Source: Halichondria panicea
Lineage: Eukaryota > Porifera > Demospongiae > Suberitida > Halichondriidae
Reading direction: 5' to 3'
Length of the DNA stretch: 64,000 bases
Assembly (NCBI RefSeq): GCF_963675165.1
Contig: NC_087382.1
Coordinates: forward strand, 1,240,001-1,304,000
In this document: positions 46,822 to 59,893 of the stretch, in pieces
How the letters are laid out: each line of letters starts with the position of its first letter
How positions within the stretch are numbered: the first letter of the stretch is position 1
The notes under the pieces: model-generated
Seen by the model: only the letters and a program-made list of their open reading frames with translations
The model's database searches: none
What the model was told of the DNA's origin: nothing
Program-made: the position numbers and the translations under genes

Positions 46822-49624
46822 TTACTGTTTCATAACATCGATGACAGTGTGCGTGACTTTGGGTGCATTGTCAGCTGTAGCTTGAGGAGGGGGAGGGGCT
46901 GGTCTGTAGTCCTCTGTGGTGAGGGGGGCTAGTACGTCCAGGGCAGGCTCTCTCAGCTGGTCTGGCCTCGTGGCAGGTCGGATGATGGGAGGAGTGATGT
47001 AACGATCAGGGTCAGCTTCTTCCATGGCTCCGTCAGTGTACGGATCACATCTGTCCGCGTTTGTCCAGGTTTCATTGTTCTCCATTTCGTGCCTTTCCAG
47101 TTTGCAAACTCGTGGAATCCTTTTTCTCAGTTTGAGTGAGTTTTGCAGAACAGGAACTTTCTTCAACATGTACTCGTAACAATGGTAGCAAACTATCACC
47201 ACAAACAAAATAAAAGCCACTGCCATTGAAATGTTGGATATTATGACTTGATTCCCATTGATGCTTCTTATGTAGAGGGTACCATACGCTAGAATTGCAA
47301 GATTGAGGAAAAAGAGTGTTTCCAGTAAATCATTGAATCGTATTTTGTACACTGGATAATTCTGCAATTTGAAAACAATCAGTCCAACAGTTATAGATCC
47401 AGCTGATAGTACGGGTAGAGAAGTGTCCAAAGCCAAGGCTGTTATTAGGTTATGAGCGATCAAAGAAAATAGGAGCGGTCCTACCCAGTAGCGATGTTTG
47501 GGAGTGAATGGAGCATGGTATGCATCCATGAAGCCATTGTTGTACGTGTTCTTAGTCCATTTCATGAGTTTCTGTTTTGAACAGCGAGGAAGCCATTGTC
47601 CAAAGAAGAGCAGTACAGTGAACAATATACCAGAAATGAGGATTATGGCGGCAAAAACAAACCGAGGGATGTGACCGGGAGTGAAATATTGCACATTGCC
47701 GTCATACATCCAAACTATATCACTTGAATTGTTGAGAAAATCCAACACCTTGGTTGCACCCTCAGGATAATCCAAGACCCTGTATTGCAATGCAGCAATG
47801 ATAAACCGTAAGAGTTTGGAATAAGAGAGTAGGACGAGTGTGCCTAGGGCAGCAACTGGGTTCCTGTTGGAGAGGAGTTTTGCGAAGTACTTGCTCAAAA
47901 TGATTATTAAGAACATCAGAAGAAACAGGTAAGCAGGAAAGACCATTTGAAGGAGCACTTTTGCTTGAGAGTTCATTCTATCATAAAAGCATGTCTCAAT
48001 ACCTAAATCAAGATTCACCCACGATATGAAAACTGTCAAAGGGTTATGAAAAGGCATGAAAATCGACTGATTTGCAGCTAATATATTAGTGTAAAAGATC
48101 AGCCCATGGATAGTGCCTGTTGCTACGGTAATGTTGAAAACGAGAATGAATGCGACTAGTACTATGCCTGCCAGGGCAAACGGGAGTAGCAGGAGAAGGT
48201 GAGTGTTTGAGCAGAGTTCACATCGTGAAGTACCTAACACAAGACTGAGTCCTGGTTCACATTCTCCACACAAGACACCACTTCGATTGTAGGCACATTG
48301 TTCGTCAGGGTTGCTTAGACTGATGCCAACTGTTTCTTGCTGTGCTTGTCCTTCTTTGAGACGATCAACTCCACTCTCAGTGATAACAGAACTGTGAATT
48401 TTGGCATTATTCATTGGATTTCCAGCTTGGTCTACAGCCATAACACTGATTGTGAATGCTTGTCCTTTTCTAACAGAAATGGTTTGCTTGGTGGCGCTAC
48501 ACAACTTTACTCTGACAGCCTTTGAAGCTATTGATGAATAACACACAGTATTGTTCAAGTACTCAAACCCATTGTCTGATGAAGAGAGTTCGGCTGATAC
48601 ATCCACCGTACACCTGTCAAACAGACCTCCGTGAATATCTGCTCCTGACTGGGAAGCTGTGTTGTTAGTCAAAAAAATGTTGCGATAATTAACTGCACTG
48701 TTCAAACATTTAACTTCTTCATTAATTAAGAAAGCTTGAACCAAAGGTACCAAAGTCTTAATAAAATTGATATCAAAACCGTATAGATTTAGAGTTTGAA
48801 TGAAGCATTCTGTTTGTATCAGATCTCCTGCAATAGTTACATCCTCTCCTCTACACACACCACTCTCAGTACTGTCTACCACAAATATCCCCCCTCCATA
48901 TTGAGCCGTGTTATTGTGGATTTCTAGTTTGACCAACGTTTTACCAAGCTCTAGCTCCAAGTCCTGTTTCAGAATATTATATCTTGGAACTTTGTTGTAG
49001 ATACATTCCACCTCCGCTATTGTTTGCTGAGTTTGACTTGATGTGGATGTGAGCGTGAGAAAAGGCCTTGATGTTTGAAGCAACTGCATAAATACCTCCT
49101 CCATTTTGAGCGTCATTTCGATTTATAATACTCACAAACAGTACAGGTTCTATGTCACTACATGTACACAGGACAAAGTTATTATTAAATATACAACCAG
49201 TAGTGACCTTCGAATCAAATTCAATTTCGCTTGAGTATGCATAAATCCCACCACCATTTTGTGCTGTGTTATGAGAAATCTCTATTGGATAGTGAACAAA
49301 GAGTGTGCTCTCTCTCAGAAACACACCTCCTCCAACAGTAGCAGTATTGTTAGAAATGACCACTCCTTCTGCATTGATATAGATTTGACTCTGGACTGCT
49401 CTGATGGCTCCACCCTGCACACCACGATTGTTACTGAGAGTTGTGGGTCCATTGAACTCCACTCGACTGCTTAGAGCATACACAGGGTTTACATTATTGC
49501 TAACGTTGTTAACTCCCGTAAATGACAAGTTAGAATGCACTACGTAAATGATATTTTCACCCTCTAAATTGTCAAATATGCTTGTATTAGTAATTATCAA
49601 AGCTGAGATAACAACCCATATCAA
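46822..49624 (-). pseudogene. Beta-helix multi-TM gene, copy C, 5'-truncated
   Basis: 3' part open for 764 residues (46822-49116): end of the Cys-rich region, all TM helices and a complete tail with PPIIRPATRPDQ and PAPPPPQATADNAPKVTHTVIDVMKQ. A one-base insertion near 48983 shifts the frame from the upstream segment 48977-49624. An in-frame deletion near 48330 removes about 117 residues of the Cys-rich block relative to B (AQQE joined to ISLSNPDEQC). At 49616 the gene stops at an insert; the continuation is at 54379. The intact TM half suggests recent decay. Confidence 0.82.
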
Positions 49625-50197
49625 AACATTGCAATGTGAAATGTCAAATTTAAATTTTTACCACCCACTCAAATATTTGTGATGTTTTCGCATCATAACT
49701 AGTCATATTTGTCATTCCTGTCATAATAATAATTATTAAGCACCACAGTAAGTGCAGTGCATGTAATTAGCAAACAAGGTAGCCTAGATTCAAGTTAGAA
49801 CCTGTACCTTTCTTCTGCAGACCAGATATACGTTAACCTTGGTTCCTAACTCAAAATAAAATGAAAAAGAGAATAAACTAAGTTTGTAATCAGGTGTCAA
49901 GTGTCACTGTTTGGATTTTCATCCAATCTATCAAGTCTATACCAGCTATTTTCTCCATTCATAATTACTCTACTCTTCATCATATCCGATATATACTTTA
50001 ACTATCTCTTGATTGATCGTCAGTGTCGGTAAATCCCACCAGGATAGAGTTTCTCAGGGATTTTCTTCAGTTCCTGGGCTTGGCTTTTGCTTGTCTTGGC
50101 AACTTGACATCAGCTCTATCTTACAGTAGTCTATGCTGGCTGTTACTTGAGCTGATCTGTCATCCTCAATAGGTATACAGTAGTCTAGCTGGCACAA

Positions 50198-50287
50198 TAA
50201 ACTTTACGCTGTGACTATTCTTACGGCATCACTGTAAAGGTTGCTTACCTTGCTATTCTTACGGCATGGTGACCTTTCACCTCTGAC
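50198..50287. repeat. MULE inverted repeat, left
   Basis: About 86 of 90 positions align, with small indels, to the reverse complement of 53812-53897: TTTACGCTGTGACTATTCTT, TGTAAAGG, TGCTTACCTTGCTAT, TTTCACCTCTG. Long terminal repeats of this kind are typical of Mutator-like elements. Confidence 0.85.
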
Positions 50288-50356
50288 CATAATAATAATT
50301 TATGCGCATGCGCTATAATAGATGAGTTAATAATCAATATACACTGTACATAAAAA

Positions 50357-53300
50357 TTAAATATGACAGGATCTACAAAACCAGTGCTTGCTTTTAGGAG
50401 CGTTCTTCAATCCAACACACTTCAAGTGAAACCATCCAAGACAACTATCACAGCCAATGCTTTCACTTGTAGATAAATCAATGCAGCATATTGAGCAAGT
50501 CCAATTCCCATGAACAAGCAAAGTATCTATGCTATTTTGAAGTAAACTCCAGCCGTCAAAAGTGAAGTATTTTTTGATTTGAGCAATGCAAACATTGTCA
50601 TCCAAGCACTTTCTGGGTATTTTCTCGGGGCAACATTCCACTTCATGTTCTTCAATAAGGTCCCCACCTCTCACTGCTCGTTCAGTGACTTCTTCATCGA
50701 CAAACCAGTTGAGCATAACTACAGAAGGAGAAGGGAAGACTGTATAAATAACACAGAATCTGGAATAAAGGAAGTACACACCTTTTGTCTTCTCCCATTC
50801 TGATTTTAGTACAAATGCCTTCGGTTTGGAAGAAGCTTTTCCCTTCTTTTTAGGAAGGCCAATCACTGTTAGTCCAGCACCTTTTGGTCGACCTCGTTTC
50901 TTGATTGCAGGCGGCATTTTTATCGCAAAAGTATTATCTTGAATGGTAGACAATGGCTGTCGAGAATCAGGTGCTTTCTGTAACAGATCTATAATTATAC
51001 ATGGTGAGTGTGGGTGATGCAACACACGTTACAACAACGAAAAACGTACCAACTGTGTCTTTATCTGTCAGGATGGGAGGTGGGATTTTAATATGATCAG
51101 AAATAGAATCGTCACTGTCGCTTGATAGATCCTCACCAGTGTCTAGTAAGAAAAAAGAAACGAGAAATGCCCATACATTAGGTTATGACATAATCATTAA
51201 TTTTTCAGATTTCTAGAGCGCCCCCCCCCCTCTGTATAAAACCCTATAAGATGCCTACTACTAATGCCAAACTATACATACAAAAATTTGGCAAATATTG
51301 CCAAAACACTTGTAAAACAGTGAGTATATAATTATACACAATAATAAAATGCGTAACAGTCTCATACTGAAATTATACCTGCTGCTTCTCCAACGACAAC
51401 CTTTTTGCCTTTTTCCCAGAGATGCGCTATTGATTGCAGGACTTCTATTCCTTCATTGAAGTCGTGCATACCAAAAGTAGAGAGCTGCTGGCATAAACGT
51501 TGGCCTATATTGAAAGATTTTCTGTATTTTTGCTGCTCAGAGAGCACTGCTCTTGCCGGTTCTAATGTAGAGATTTGAATCGTATCATCAATATGACTTT
51601 CCACATCACAATCACTCATATCAGTTGGTACATATGCCCGATGATGACTCGTAAAATGTTTTTGCGTCCACCTTTCAGCACAGAGAGATTCCTCATACTC
51701 AGATAGAGACTGGGATGTGCGCACTGCAAAGATATGCTTGCATGGCAGTTTCATAGCAGAAACAAAGCCGCAGGGACAAGAGTCAATAGTAGTTGTTATA
51801 GATCGGCCTTGAGATCGCAATACACACGATTTTTCATCAATTTGTTGAATAATCTGTACTTTACTGGCGTTTTCTAGTTGGTCTTTTACAAATTCAAAGG
51901 AGTATGGTGTCAAAAAAGACATATACCGTCCAAATGATGTATCAGAGTCATGTAATGATACACGTCTTTTCATTACTATTTCAAGTGCTCTATGATCACG
52001 CTTAATTCTCAGAGTGTTCAAACACTTCATCAAATCTTGGAAAAACTGAGTAACTCCTGAATACCGAGAAATTACAGACTTTAATTTCTGATTGATGCTT
52101 TCAACTCTATTATTGGTGCGATTCATAAAGTTGCAAGTTGCATTTTTCAAACCGTCCACCCATTCATGGCGAATGCTATGCCAATTATTTTCAAAGTACT
52201 CCACAAGTCGTTGTGGTCCATTCTTTAACTCATCAAAGAGCTTACTATACTCTTCTTCGTCTCTTGCATACACCATTTTCAACAATATTTCCAAGCACAT
52301 ACTCCTTTCTCCCTGTGATATGCCAAGCTTTTCGCAGGATATCTCTCTTTTCATAGTGCGCAGAGTATGAAATAAGCAAATCAAAAGCTTGGACTGTGGA
52401 AATTGTTTGCCTAAAACAGTTCTCTCAGTCATATCTTTGTCGGACATAATACATTTTGTTGAAATCCAATCTGAATTATACTTCTTGAATTCTTCAACAA
52501 GTTTTGTAATAGTTTCTTTATCTTCAAATTGTGTCAGCCACAGACATACAATCTCACTCTCACCATTCCCATCGACTACCATTAAAACATACAAAGGCAT
52601 ATGCAGATCGTTTAGTTTGTACGTAGCATCAATCTAGAGGAGAAGAAGCAAATATATTCTTCATTTCAGGTGTCTGAAAGTATATAGCCTTTAACATACT
52701 CTCTTCGTCAACAAATGCAGTAAAAGTTGAATCTACAACCGAAAAAAGAAAAACGTGATCACATTCGACACATTATTAAGTTATGATTATTTAAAGCTCA
52801 CCTTTAATGCTCTTCATTTCTTCTACTAGCTCACGAAAATCATTCCGAAACTTTGGTACATTTCTCGCTGCAATATTATGAAGATCTTTGAGTGTCACTG
52901 TTTTACCAGTTGTACTCATCAAGTGATTCTGAAGAAGCTTTTTGTTAGCTCTGAGTTTGAGGAGTTTTACTGCTTCATCCTTTGTTTCAGAATCCAGGCG
53001 CCGTTGCTTTGGCATATGACGAAATATTTCCTACATGGATTAAGGTGCTAGCTAAGTATAATTATGCTTGTTATAAGTGTAATTTAAGACGTATACTGTG
53101 CATGAACACTTAAGCAGACATGTTTCTGATTCAACCCCACTTGCTTACCTCAGACAAATCATGATTATGCTCTCCACGAATTTCTTTGATGTATAACTTT
53201 TCTCCATCCAGTGTTGTCTTAATCTTAATGACAAATGGGCAATCCTTTAAAAATGTCCTGTGATTTGGTATACGTTAACAAGTACTATCGTAATTATTAT

Positions 53301-53723
53301 CGCGAATAATTATACGCCTATTGCACAGTACACGAGGTCATGGACGTCATAATTATAGTCACTGTCAAAGCATTGATAGCTGATAATGCAGAGAGTATTA
53401 ATAAGCTAGAACTATAGTCTACTGGTACAGTACAAAATTAATAAGCACAGTCAGAATTCTTACTTTTGGCACAGCCTCTTCTGTGTAGATTGGGACTTAT
53501 ATTCTCTGCCTCCATGTACACATGCATAATCAATTTCTGAATACTTCAGTTTGTCGAGAAAAGTTCTCTTTGGAGCCCTTCTTCTAGCTGCTTCAATACT
53601 CCTAGAGCTTCTTGTGTAAAGAGTAACAAAATTAACCTCTTCCCACTTCTTAATAATTTCGGCCAGTTCCTCGAAAGAGCAGAACTCCTGGCCATTCTGT
53701 AGATGGAGCAAGTCTAGTGCCAT
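50357..53723 (-). CDS. Mutator-like (MULE) transposase, multi-exon, SWIM and PHD
   Basis: Exons in order on the reverse strand: 53723-53464 and 53257-53149 (FAR1-like zinc domain, CVHGG then CPFVIKIK and GEHNHDLSE), 53030-52802 (basic helices), a small exon near 52700-52735 (junction not resolved), 52633-51379 (MULE core: DATYKLNDLHMPLYVL, SDKDMTERT, then the SWIM finger CPCGFVSAMKLPCKHIF), 51142-51050, 50988-50782 (AT-hook KKRGRPKGAG) and 50718-50357 (PHD finger CSICC, CDSCLGWFHLKCVG, CRSC). The transposase cuts and pastes elements bearing its terminal repeats. All joins but one keep phase. It could still be active or recently so; a ZSWIM-like domesticated gene is the alternative, but flanking inverted repeats favour a transposon. 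Confidence 0.82.
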
Positions 53724-53761
53724 ATTGATTATACCCCGGGTAACTTGCTACAGGAAGTTGC

Positions 53762-53797
53762 TAGCCTCTATCCCAGGCCGGCCTTGAATCGAGGCTA
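53762..53797. mobile_element. 36-bp TAGCCTCG-family micro-element with 9-bp duplication
   Basis: TAGCCTCTATCCCAGGCC joined directly to GGCCTTGAATCGAGGCTA: two ends and almost nothing between. Perfect 9-bp direct repeats GGAAGTTGC flank it at 53753-53761 and 53798-53806. It is inserted between the transposase start codon and the right MULE repeat. Confidence 0.88.
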
Positions 53798-53811
53798 GGA
53801 AGTTGCCAGAG

Positions 53812-53897
53812 CCAGAGGTGAAAGTTCACTATGCCGTAAATATAGCAAGGTAAGCAGCCTTTACAGTGCCGTAAGAATAGTCACAGCGTAAACTTTA
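53812..53897. repeat. MULE inverted repeat, right
   Basis: Partner of 50198-50287. Reads CAGAGGTGAAAG inward to AGTCACAGCGTAAACTTTA at the outer end. Confidence 0.85.
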
Positions 53898-54378
53898 GCT
53901 AGCTCTACTTACATGCACTTATGGCAAAAGTACGAGCATTAACACTTACAGGAAACTAGCCAACCCACATTCATATGAATCCTTAGGAATTACTGGTGGC
54001 TAGGCAGCCGAACTGAAGGTAAATACCCTTCCCACAAAAATTTATGATGTAAAGTATGGGACAGTCCCTTTCCAGTCACTGCAATTCAATGTAAAAACTG
54101 TCATCACTGTTATAATTATTTCAAGCCTGAAGAACACTATATCCAGCTCATGTATAAACTGCATGTGAGGTATCATTGGAAAGAGTAATAGCTAGATTAT
54201 AGAATAGAGAGCATACTGAAATCTTTTTAAGGTAAAATTCCTTCTTTTTTAGTGTTTAAAGTACAAATTGTGTGTTTTTGTCTTACTTTTTAGTGCATTT
54301 GTATACTTGTAGATTAAATGTTTGATGACAACTTTACATATTTTTTACATATATTTGACAAATGTTTTGATAATTATG

Positions 54379-54543
54379 CGCAATCACTCTTGTTGGGTGG
54401 CTCTGTTGTTTGTGAGCACAGAGTCGGAAATGATCACAGTGCCATCAGCAACAAAAAACACTCCACCAAAGTCAGCACTGTTATTTTTAAACATGACTTT
54501 GGAGACGGATATAGTTCCATTATATACCAAAATCACTCCACCA
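54379..54543 (-). pseudogene. Displaced piece of beta-helix copy C
   Basis: Encodes VILVYNGTISVSKVMFKNNS and GGVFFVADGTVIISD, the beta-helix units that precede the break point of copy C at 49616. It is about 95% identical to the same part of copy B and ends where the MITE at 54542 begins. It is not a separate gene. Confidence 0.85.
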
Positions 54544-54693
54544 CAAAACTTGCGGAGAAGTATTCGCACAAAACTGCTAGGTCAGCATTAATACCTACAA
54601 GTCAATTATCGAGGGCTAGCCGCACCTTGCTGTTGCTATGGTATTAATGCTGACCTAGCACTTTTTGTGCGAATACTTCTCAGCAAGTTTTGT
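54542..54693. mobile_element. MITE with CACAAAACTTGC ends, about 50-bp arms
   Basis: The left arm CACAAAACTTGC, AGAAGTATTCGCACAAAA, TGCTAGGTCAGCATTAATAC is answered by GTATTAATGCTGACCTAGCA, TTTTGTGCGAATACTTCT, GCAAGTTTTGTG. It terminates homology of the copy C fragment. Confidence 0.85.
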
Positions 54694-54896
54694 GCAGCAG
54701 TGCAGCTGTTTCTGCTCAGCTAAAGGTTAATCCAGAGTAAAGTGGACATGAAAAAGCTGATGGCAAACTCAGATTTAGCTAATTGATGCTCTAAGTAGCT
54801 CAACTCGAAATTGCATAGCATTCTCCGAAAATGCACACGTTTATTTTGCATGCTCATTACCTCATTATGAAGAAAGCTGTGAAGCTGATACCGCAC

Positions 54897-54951
54897 TAGC
54901 CTCGACTCAAGTCCGCTTTACAGCTTCTAAAGCGGCCTTGAATCGAGGCTA
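54897..54951. mobile_element. TAGCCTCG-family micro-element, 55 bp
   Basis: TAGCCTCGACTCAAGTCCGC inverted against GCGGCCTTGAATCGAGGCTA with an 18-bp centre. Adjacent 9-mers do not match, so the target duplication is lost or this is a rearranged copy. Confidence 0.75.
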
Positions 54952-55339
54952 GTGGCAAGCCTGTAGAAACAGGTTACCATAAACAACAATAATAATTAGT
55001 TTGTTGTAACTTAATTCTTTAATAAGAAACAGGCAAGAGAATATTATGCTGGCTAGCTATAGCTGTGTGTCTAATATCTCTGCAGTCTGTGTTTGAACGA
55101 TTAGTTTGTAGGGTCTCCACGAGTAAAAGTATTTTATCAACAGATCTGGGGTATTTAATATATGCGTACATCCTACCCCATAGGCTATACCGTTGAGTTG
55201 TTGTGTAGATTAATGTGCCATGATAAACGTTAAACACAGACAGACACAGCAGAGACATATAGCTAGCTAGCTAGCTACTACATAATAACATTCTCTTACT
55301 TATTTCTTATTAAAGCACATGTGATTGAGCAGAAGCTAG

Positions 55340-55500
55340 ACAACTGCAAAAGCAGAGCGAACTGAAAAAGTGAACTGCAAAGTGAACTGAAAAGTGAACT
55401 GCAAAGTGAACTGCAAAGTGAACTGAAAAGTGAACTGCAAAAGTGAACTGCAAAGTGAACTGCAGAAGCGTAGTTGAACTGCAAAATGAACCGCAAATGA
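55340..55500. repeat. Minisatellite, GTGAACTGCAAA units
   Basis: About ten tandem units of 12-14 bases reading AAGTGAACTGCAA or AAGTGAACTGAAA. Overlapping ORFs on the reverse strand (FAVHFSVHF repeats) are artefacts of the array. Confidence 0.9.
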
Positions 55501-55699
55501 AAAATGGAGTAGGTGTGTACCTCAGGGCCACCATAAAAATCAGTGCACAGTGCTTTTCCAGAGCCTGAGGTGTTGCTTTTCTTCACACTGTTCAGCTCTA
55601 GCTCCCTTTCTCTGACAGGCATGCTATATGCACTGGCTATATATGATGCTCTTAAAATAGCTGTCATTTAATACTGATTCACAAATTCAACATATCAAG

Positions 55700-55853
55700 C
55701 AATATTACTCATTACTACCGTATATAGCGGGTAATTTGAGCATAGGAATGCCGTGCAGCCACGAGACTAAACGAAATTTTTACTCACGAAAACTACCGTT
55801 TCTCGAGTTGAACGAATTTTTTACCCCACGAAACTTACCCGCTATACAGTATA
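55700..55853. repeat. MITE, ACCGTATATAGCGGGTAA ends
   Basis: TACCGTATATAGCGGGTAA on the left is matched by TTACCCGCTATACAGTA on the right, with inner ACGAAATTTTT/ACGAATTTTTT-like strings. About 150 bp. Confidence 0.7.
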
Positions 55854-55998
55854 ATTATTAGTCCAGAGATATTCGAGAAGATATCTGATTAGTCCTGTCT
55901 TCTCTTCTTGAACTTCTGTACTGCCTCTTGACGTTCCACTTATGCATGTCATGATACGTAAACTGTACTGCAAAAAAAGGGAATCCGACTAGAAAAAC

Positions 55999-56508
55999 AT
56001 TTGCAATGTGAAAAATTGCTAGGATTGGCCAGGGGAACCATAAAAAAGCGTGGAAACAAGAAATCAGACGAGAGCATAACTCCAATCCGTTACAACGTCA
56101 TGAACATGTACAATACATAGTATAATAATAGACTGTGTTCCAGATCCATCTACCAGCTTCCATCCACCACATCATTCCATGCAGGTCACCAGTACGGTCC
56201 GTGTATGTTACTACGCATGGATGGACTGTGTGTACCTACTGGTTTTACTAATTAGGAACATCAATTCATCACAATCATCATGATTATGTGCCCGCACATT
56301 CCAAAATGGATGTATAATAAATATATAGGGATTGGTCATCACTCCACCAGTAAAATTTGCGTGGCATATTGGCTGGGAAAACATGGGGAAACTACCAGTA
56401 CATGTGATTGACATTGTAACGGATTGGAGTTATGCTCTTGTCTGATTTCTTGTTTCAACGCTTTTTTGTGGTTCTCCTGGCCAATCCTAGCAATTTTTCA
56501 CATTGCTA
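55999..56508. mobile_element. Foldback element, about 105-bp arms
   Basis: GCAATGTGAAAAATTGCTAG at 55999 is the complement of CTAGCAATTTTTCACATTGC ending at 56508, and the match runs through GCATAACTCCAATCCGTTAC. The 75-residue ORF over the left arm has no supporting splice sites and is probably chance. Confidence 0.85.
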
Positions 56509-56751
56509 ATACTATATAGGGACAGTACTGGTGGATCAAGAATTATATAGCTATAATTATAGCTTGTTTACTATAGAGCCTGCCACATTTACTGTTAATA
56601 GTTTGAGTGTTGAATAGTTCAGAAAAAATGCCAGTAAAATTGTCAATAAACTATAGAAAAGTCACAATAATAATGAGTTTCAACAATCAATAATAATTAT
56701 TCATTAACTAAAGCTTGTCAGCAGCCATGCAGTCTCTTTGTACTGTTATAA

Positions 56752-58551
<1,800 letters not shown>

Positions 58552-59035
58552 TTTATTACAAGAGTATAGAAGAAGAGGCAGCAGGAAATCTTCAGTCAGT
58601 GTATATACTGATATATAGTTTTACTTGCAGTATGAGACACTCTCTCGGAAGGAATCGTTTTTATATAGAGGCCAATTTTATTTCCTCAGATGTCATTGGC
58701 ACACAATAATTATTTGCCTTTGGGACTCATGATCCTTTGCCAACTTTATTATAGTGTGCATGCATGCATGCGCATAAAATCCTAGCCATTTTAGAATGCT
58801 GACTCTTCACTATAATGAATTCTATATACTGCATGTAGCTTCATATTGTGTTTTAGAGCGATTTCCATAATTATATAGCTTCACCTTCTTCAACAAAAAA
58901 TTCAAGCTAGCATTACACAATTAATTTGTTTACGCTCGCTCCAAACATACTTTGCCTGTTCCTAATAATATTGTCCATTCTTGCCTGATTCTCCAGTATG
59001 CCCTGATAAATTATCTTGGAATAATTTTAGCATTA

Positions 59036-59282
59036 TGCCACTCCAAGTGATACTCTGGTTTCTGGTCCACCGCCCGCACCAGATTTTATTTTTGGATTTC
59101 TATCTCCTACACACACAGAATGGTCCATGTGGTACAAAATAATTATTGTGATAATGATATTCATTTGCAAAATAATAAGTTCATAAGGTGAAATTGATAA
59201 TGACATAATGAGAAAAGCCGCCCGCCCACATGCAATTAGAAAACTTCAGGACCATAAACCAGAGTGTCACTTGGAGTGGCCT
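59036..59282. mobile_element. MITE with AGGCCACTCC ends, copy 3
   Basis: TGCCACTCCAAGTGATACTC to GAGTGTCACTTGGAGTGGCC, same interior as 27832-28108 but about 30 bp shorter. Confidence 0.87.
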
Positions 59283-59893
59283 AATAGGTGTGTGAGTGTG
59301 TGTCTACACTTTTGTATATATAGAGTCTATAATTATATACAGAGATCAATTAAATTGAGTGCCTCCCTTTTTTAGATATATAGATATATACTATAGCTGC
59401 TAATTCCTCCAGTGCTGAAAGTGAAAGTGCAGCTGTAACTATATTATAATGATTGCATGTGAGATTGGATTGGACCAGTCGATTGTGCAGTATAATAATT
59501 ATACACAGTCATGTAGTGGGAAAGAAACCTACATGCACATGCACCCATACACAGGAGAGGAGGTTATTGAGCTCGACTTTTAAAAGCAACCGACATACAG
59601 TATGACCAGCAATCCATTGTACATGCTCAACACAGATGCATCCATATCATTAAGTATGAGGGAGAGCATGAATATTCTTACATTGACCCAAAATATGTAC
59701 GCATTCTAGCAAGAATTCCAATTGTCAGTCAGATAAAACAGATCAAGTAACAATTTCAACAAGGAGATCTGGAGATAGCTCAGAAATGGCCACATCAGCA
59801 CCATTGACCAAAGGAGAAATGCATCATGATCAAGTACCTACTACTGACAATATTTGTTATGGGTCAGCTATTCCACGAGAAAATTCTGACCAA

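Larger units (their letters stand above)
49617..54378. mobile_element. 4.76-kb insert splitting beta-helix copy C, carrying a MULE
   Basis: Copy C breaks after GATAACAACC at 49616 and resumes with GCAATCACTC at 54379, exactly adjacent bases in paralogues A and B (ACAACCGCAATCACTCC). The insert's ends share TATCAAAACATT in inverted orientation (49619 and about 54363-54375) plus GTCAAAT just inside. No clear target duplication was found. Inside are the transposase gene and the longer inverted repeats at 50198 and 53812. Confidence 0.65.

Noticed and set aside
55296-55667. 123-residue ORF with FAVHFSVHF repeats
   Set aside because: Translation of a GTGAACTGCAAA minisatellite; no homology or splice signals.
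55858-56085. 75-residue hydrophobic ORF as an extra exon of the four-helix gene
   Set aside because: Overlaps a foldback arm repeated at 56403-56508 and lies downstream of that gene's stop codon.
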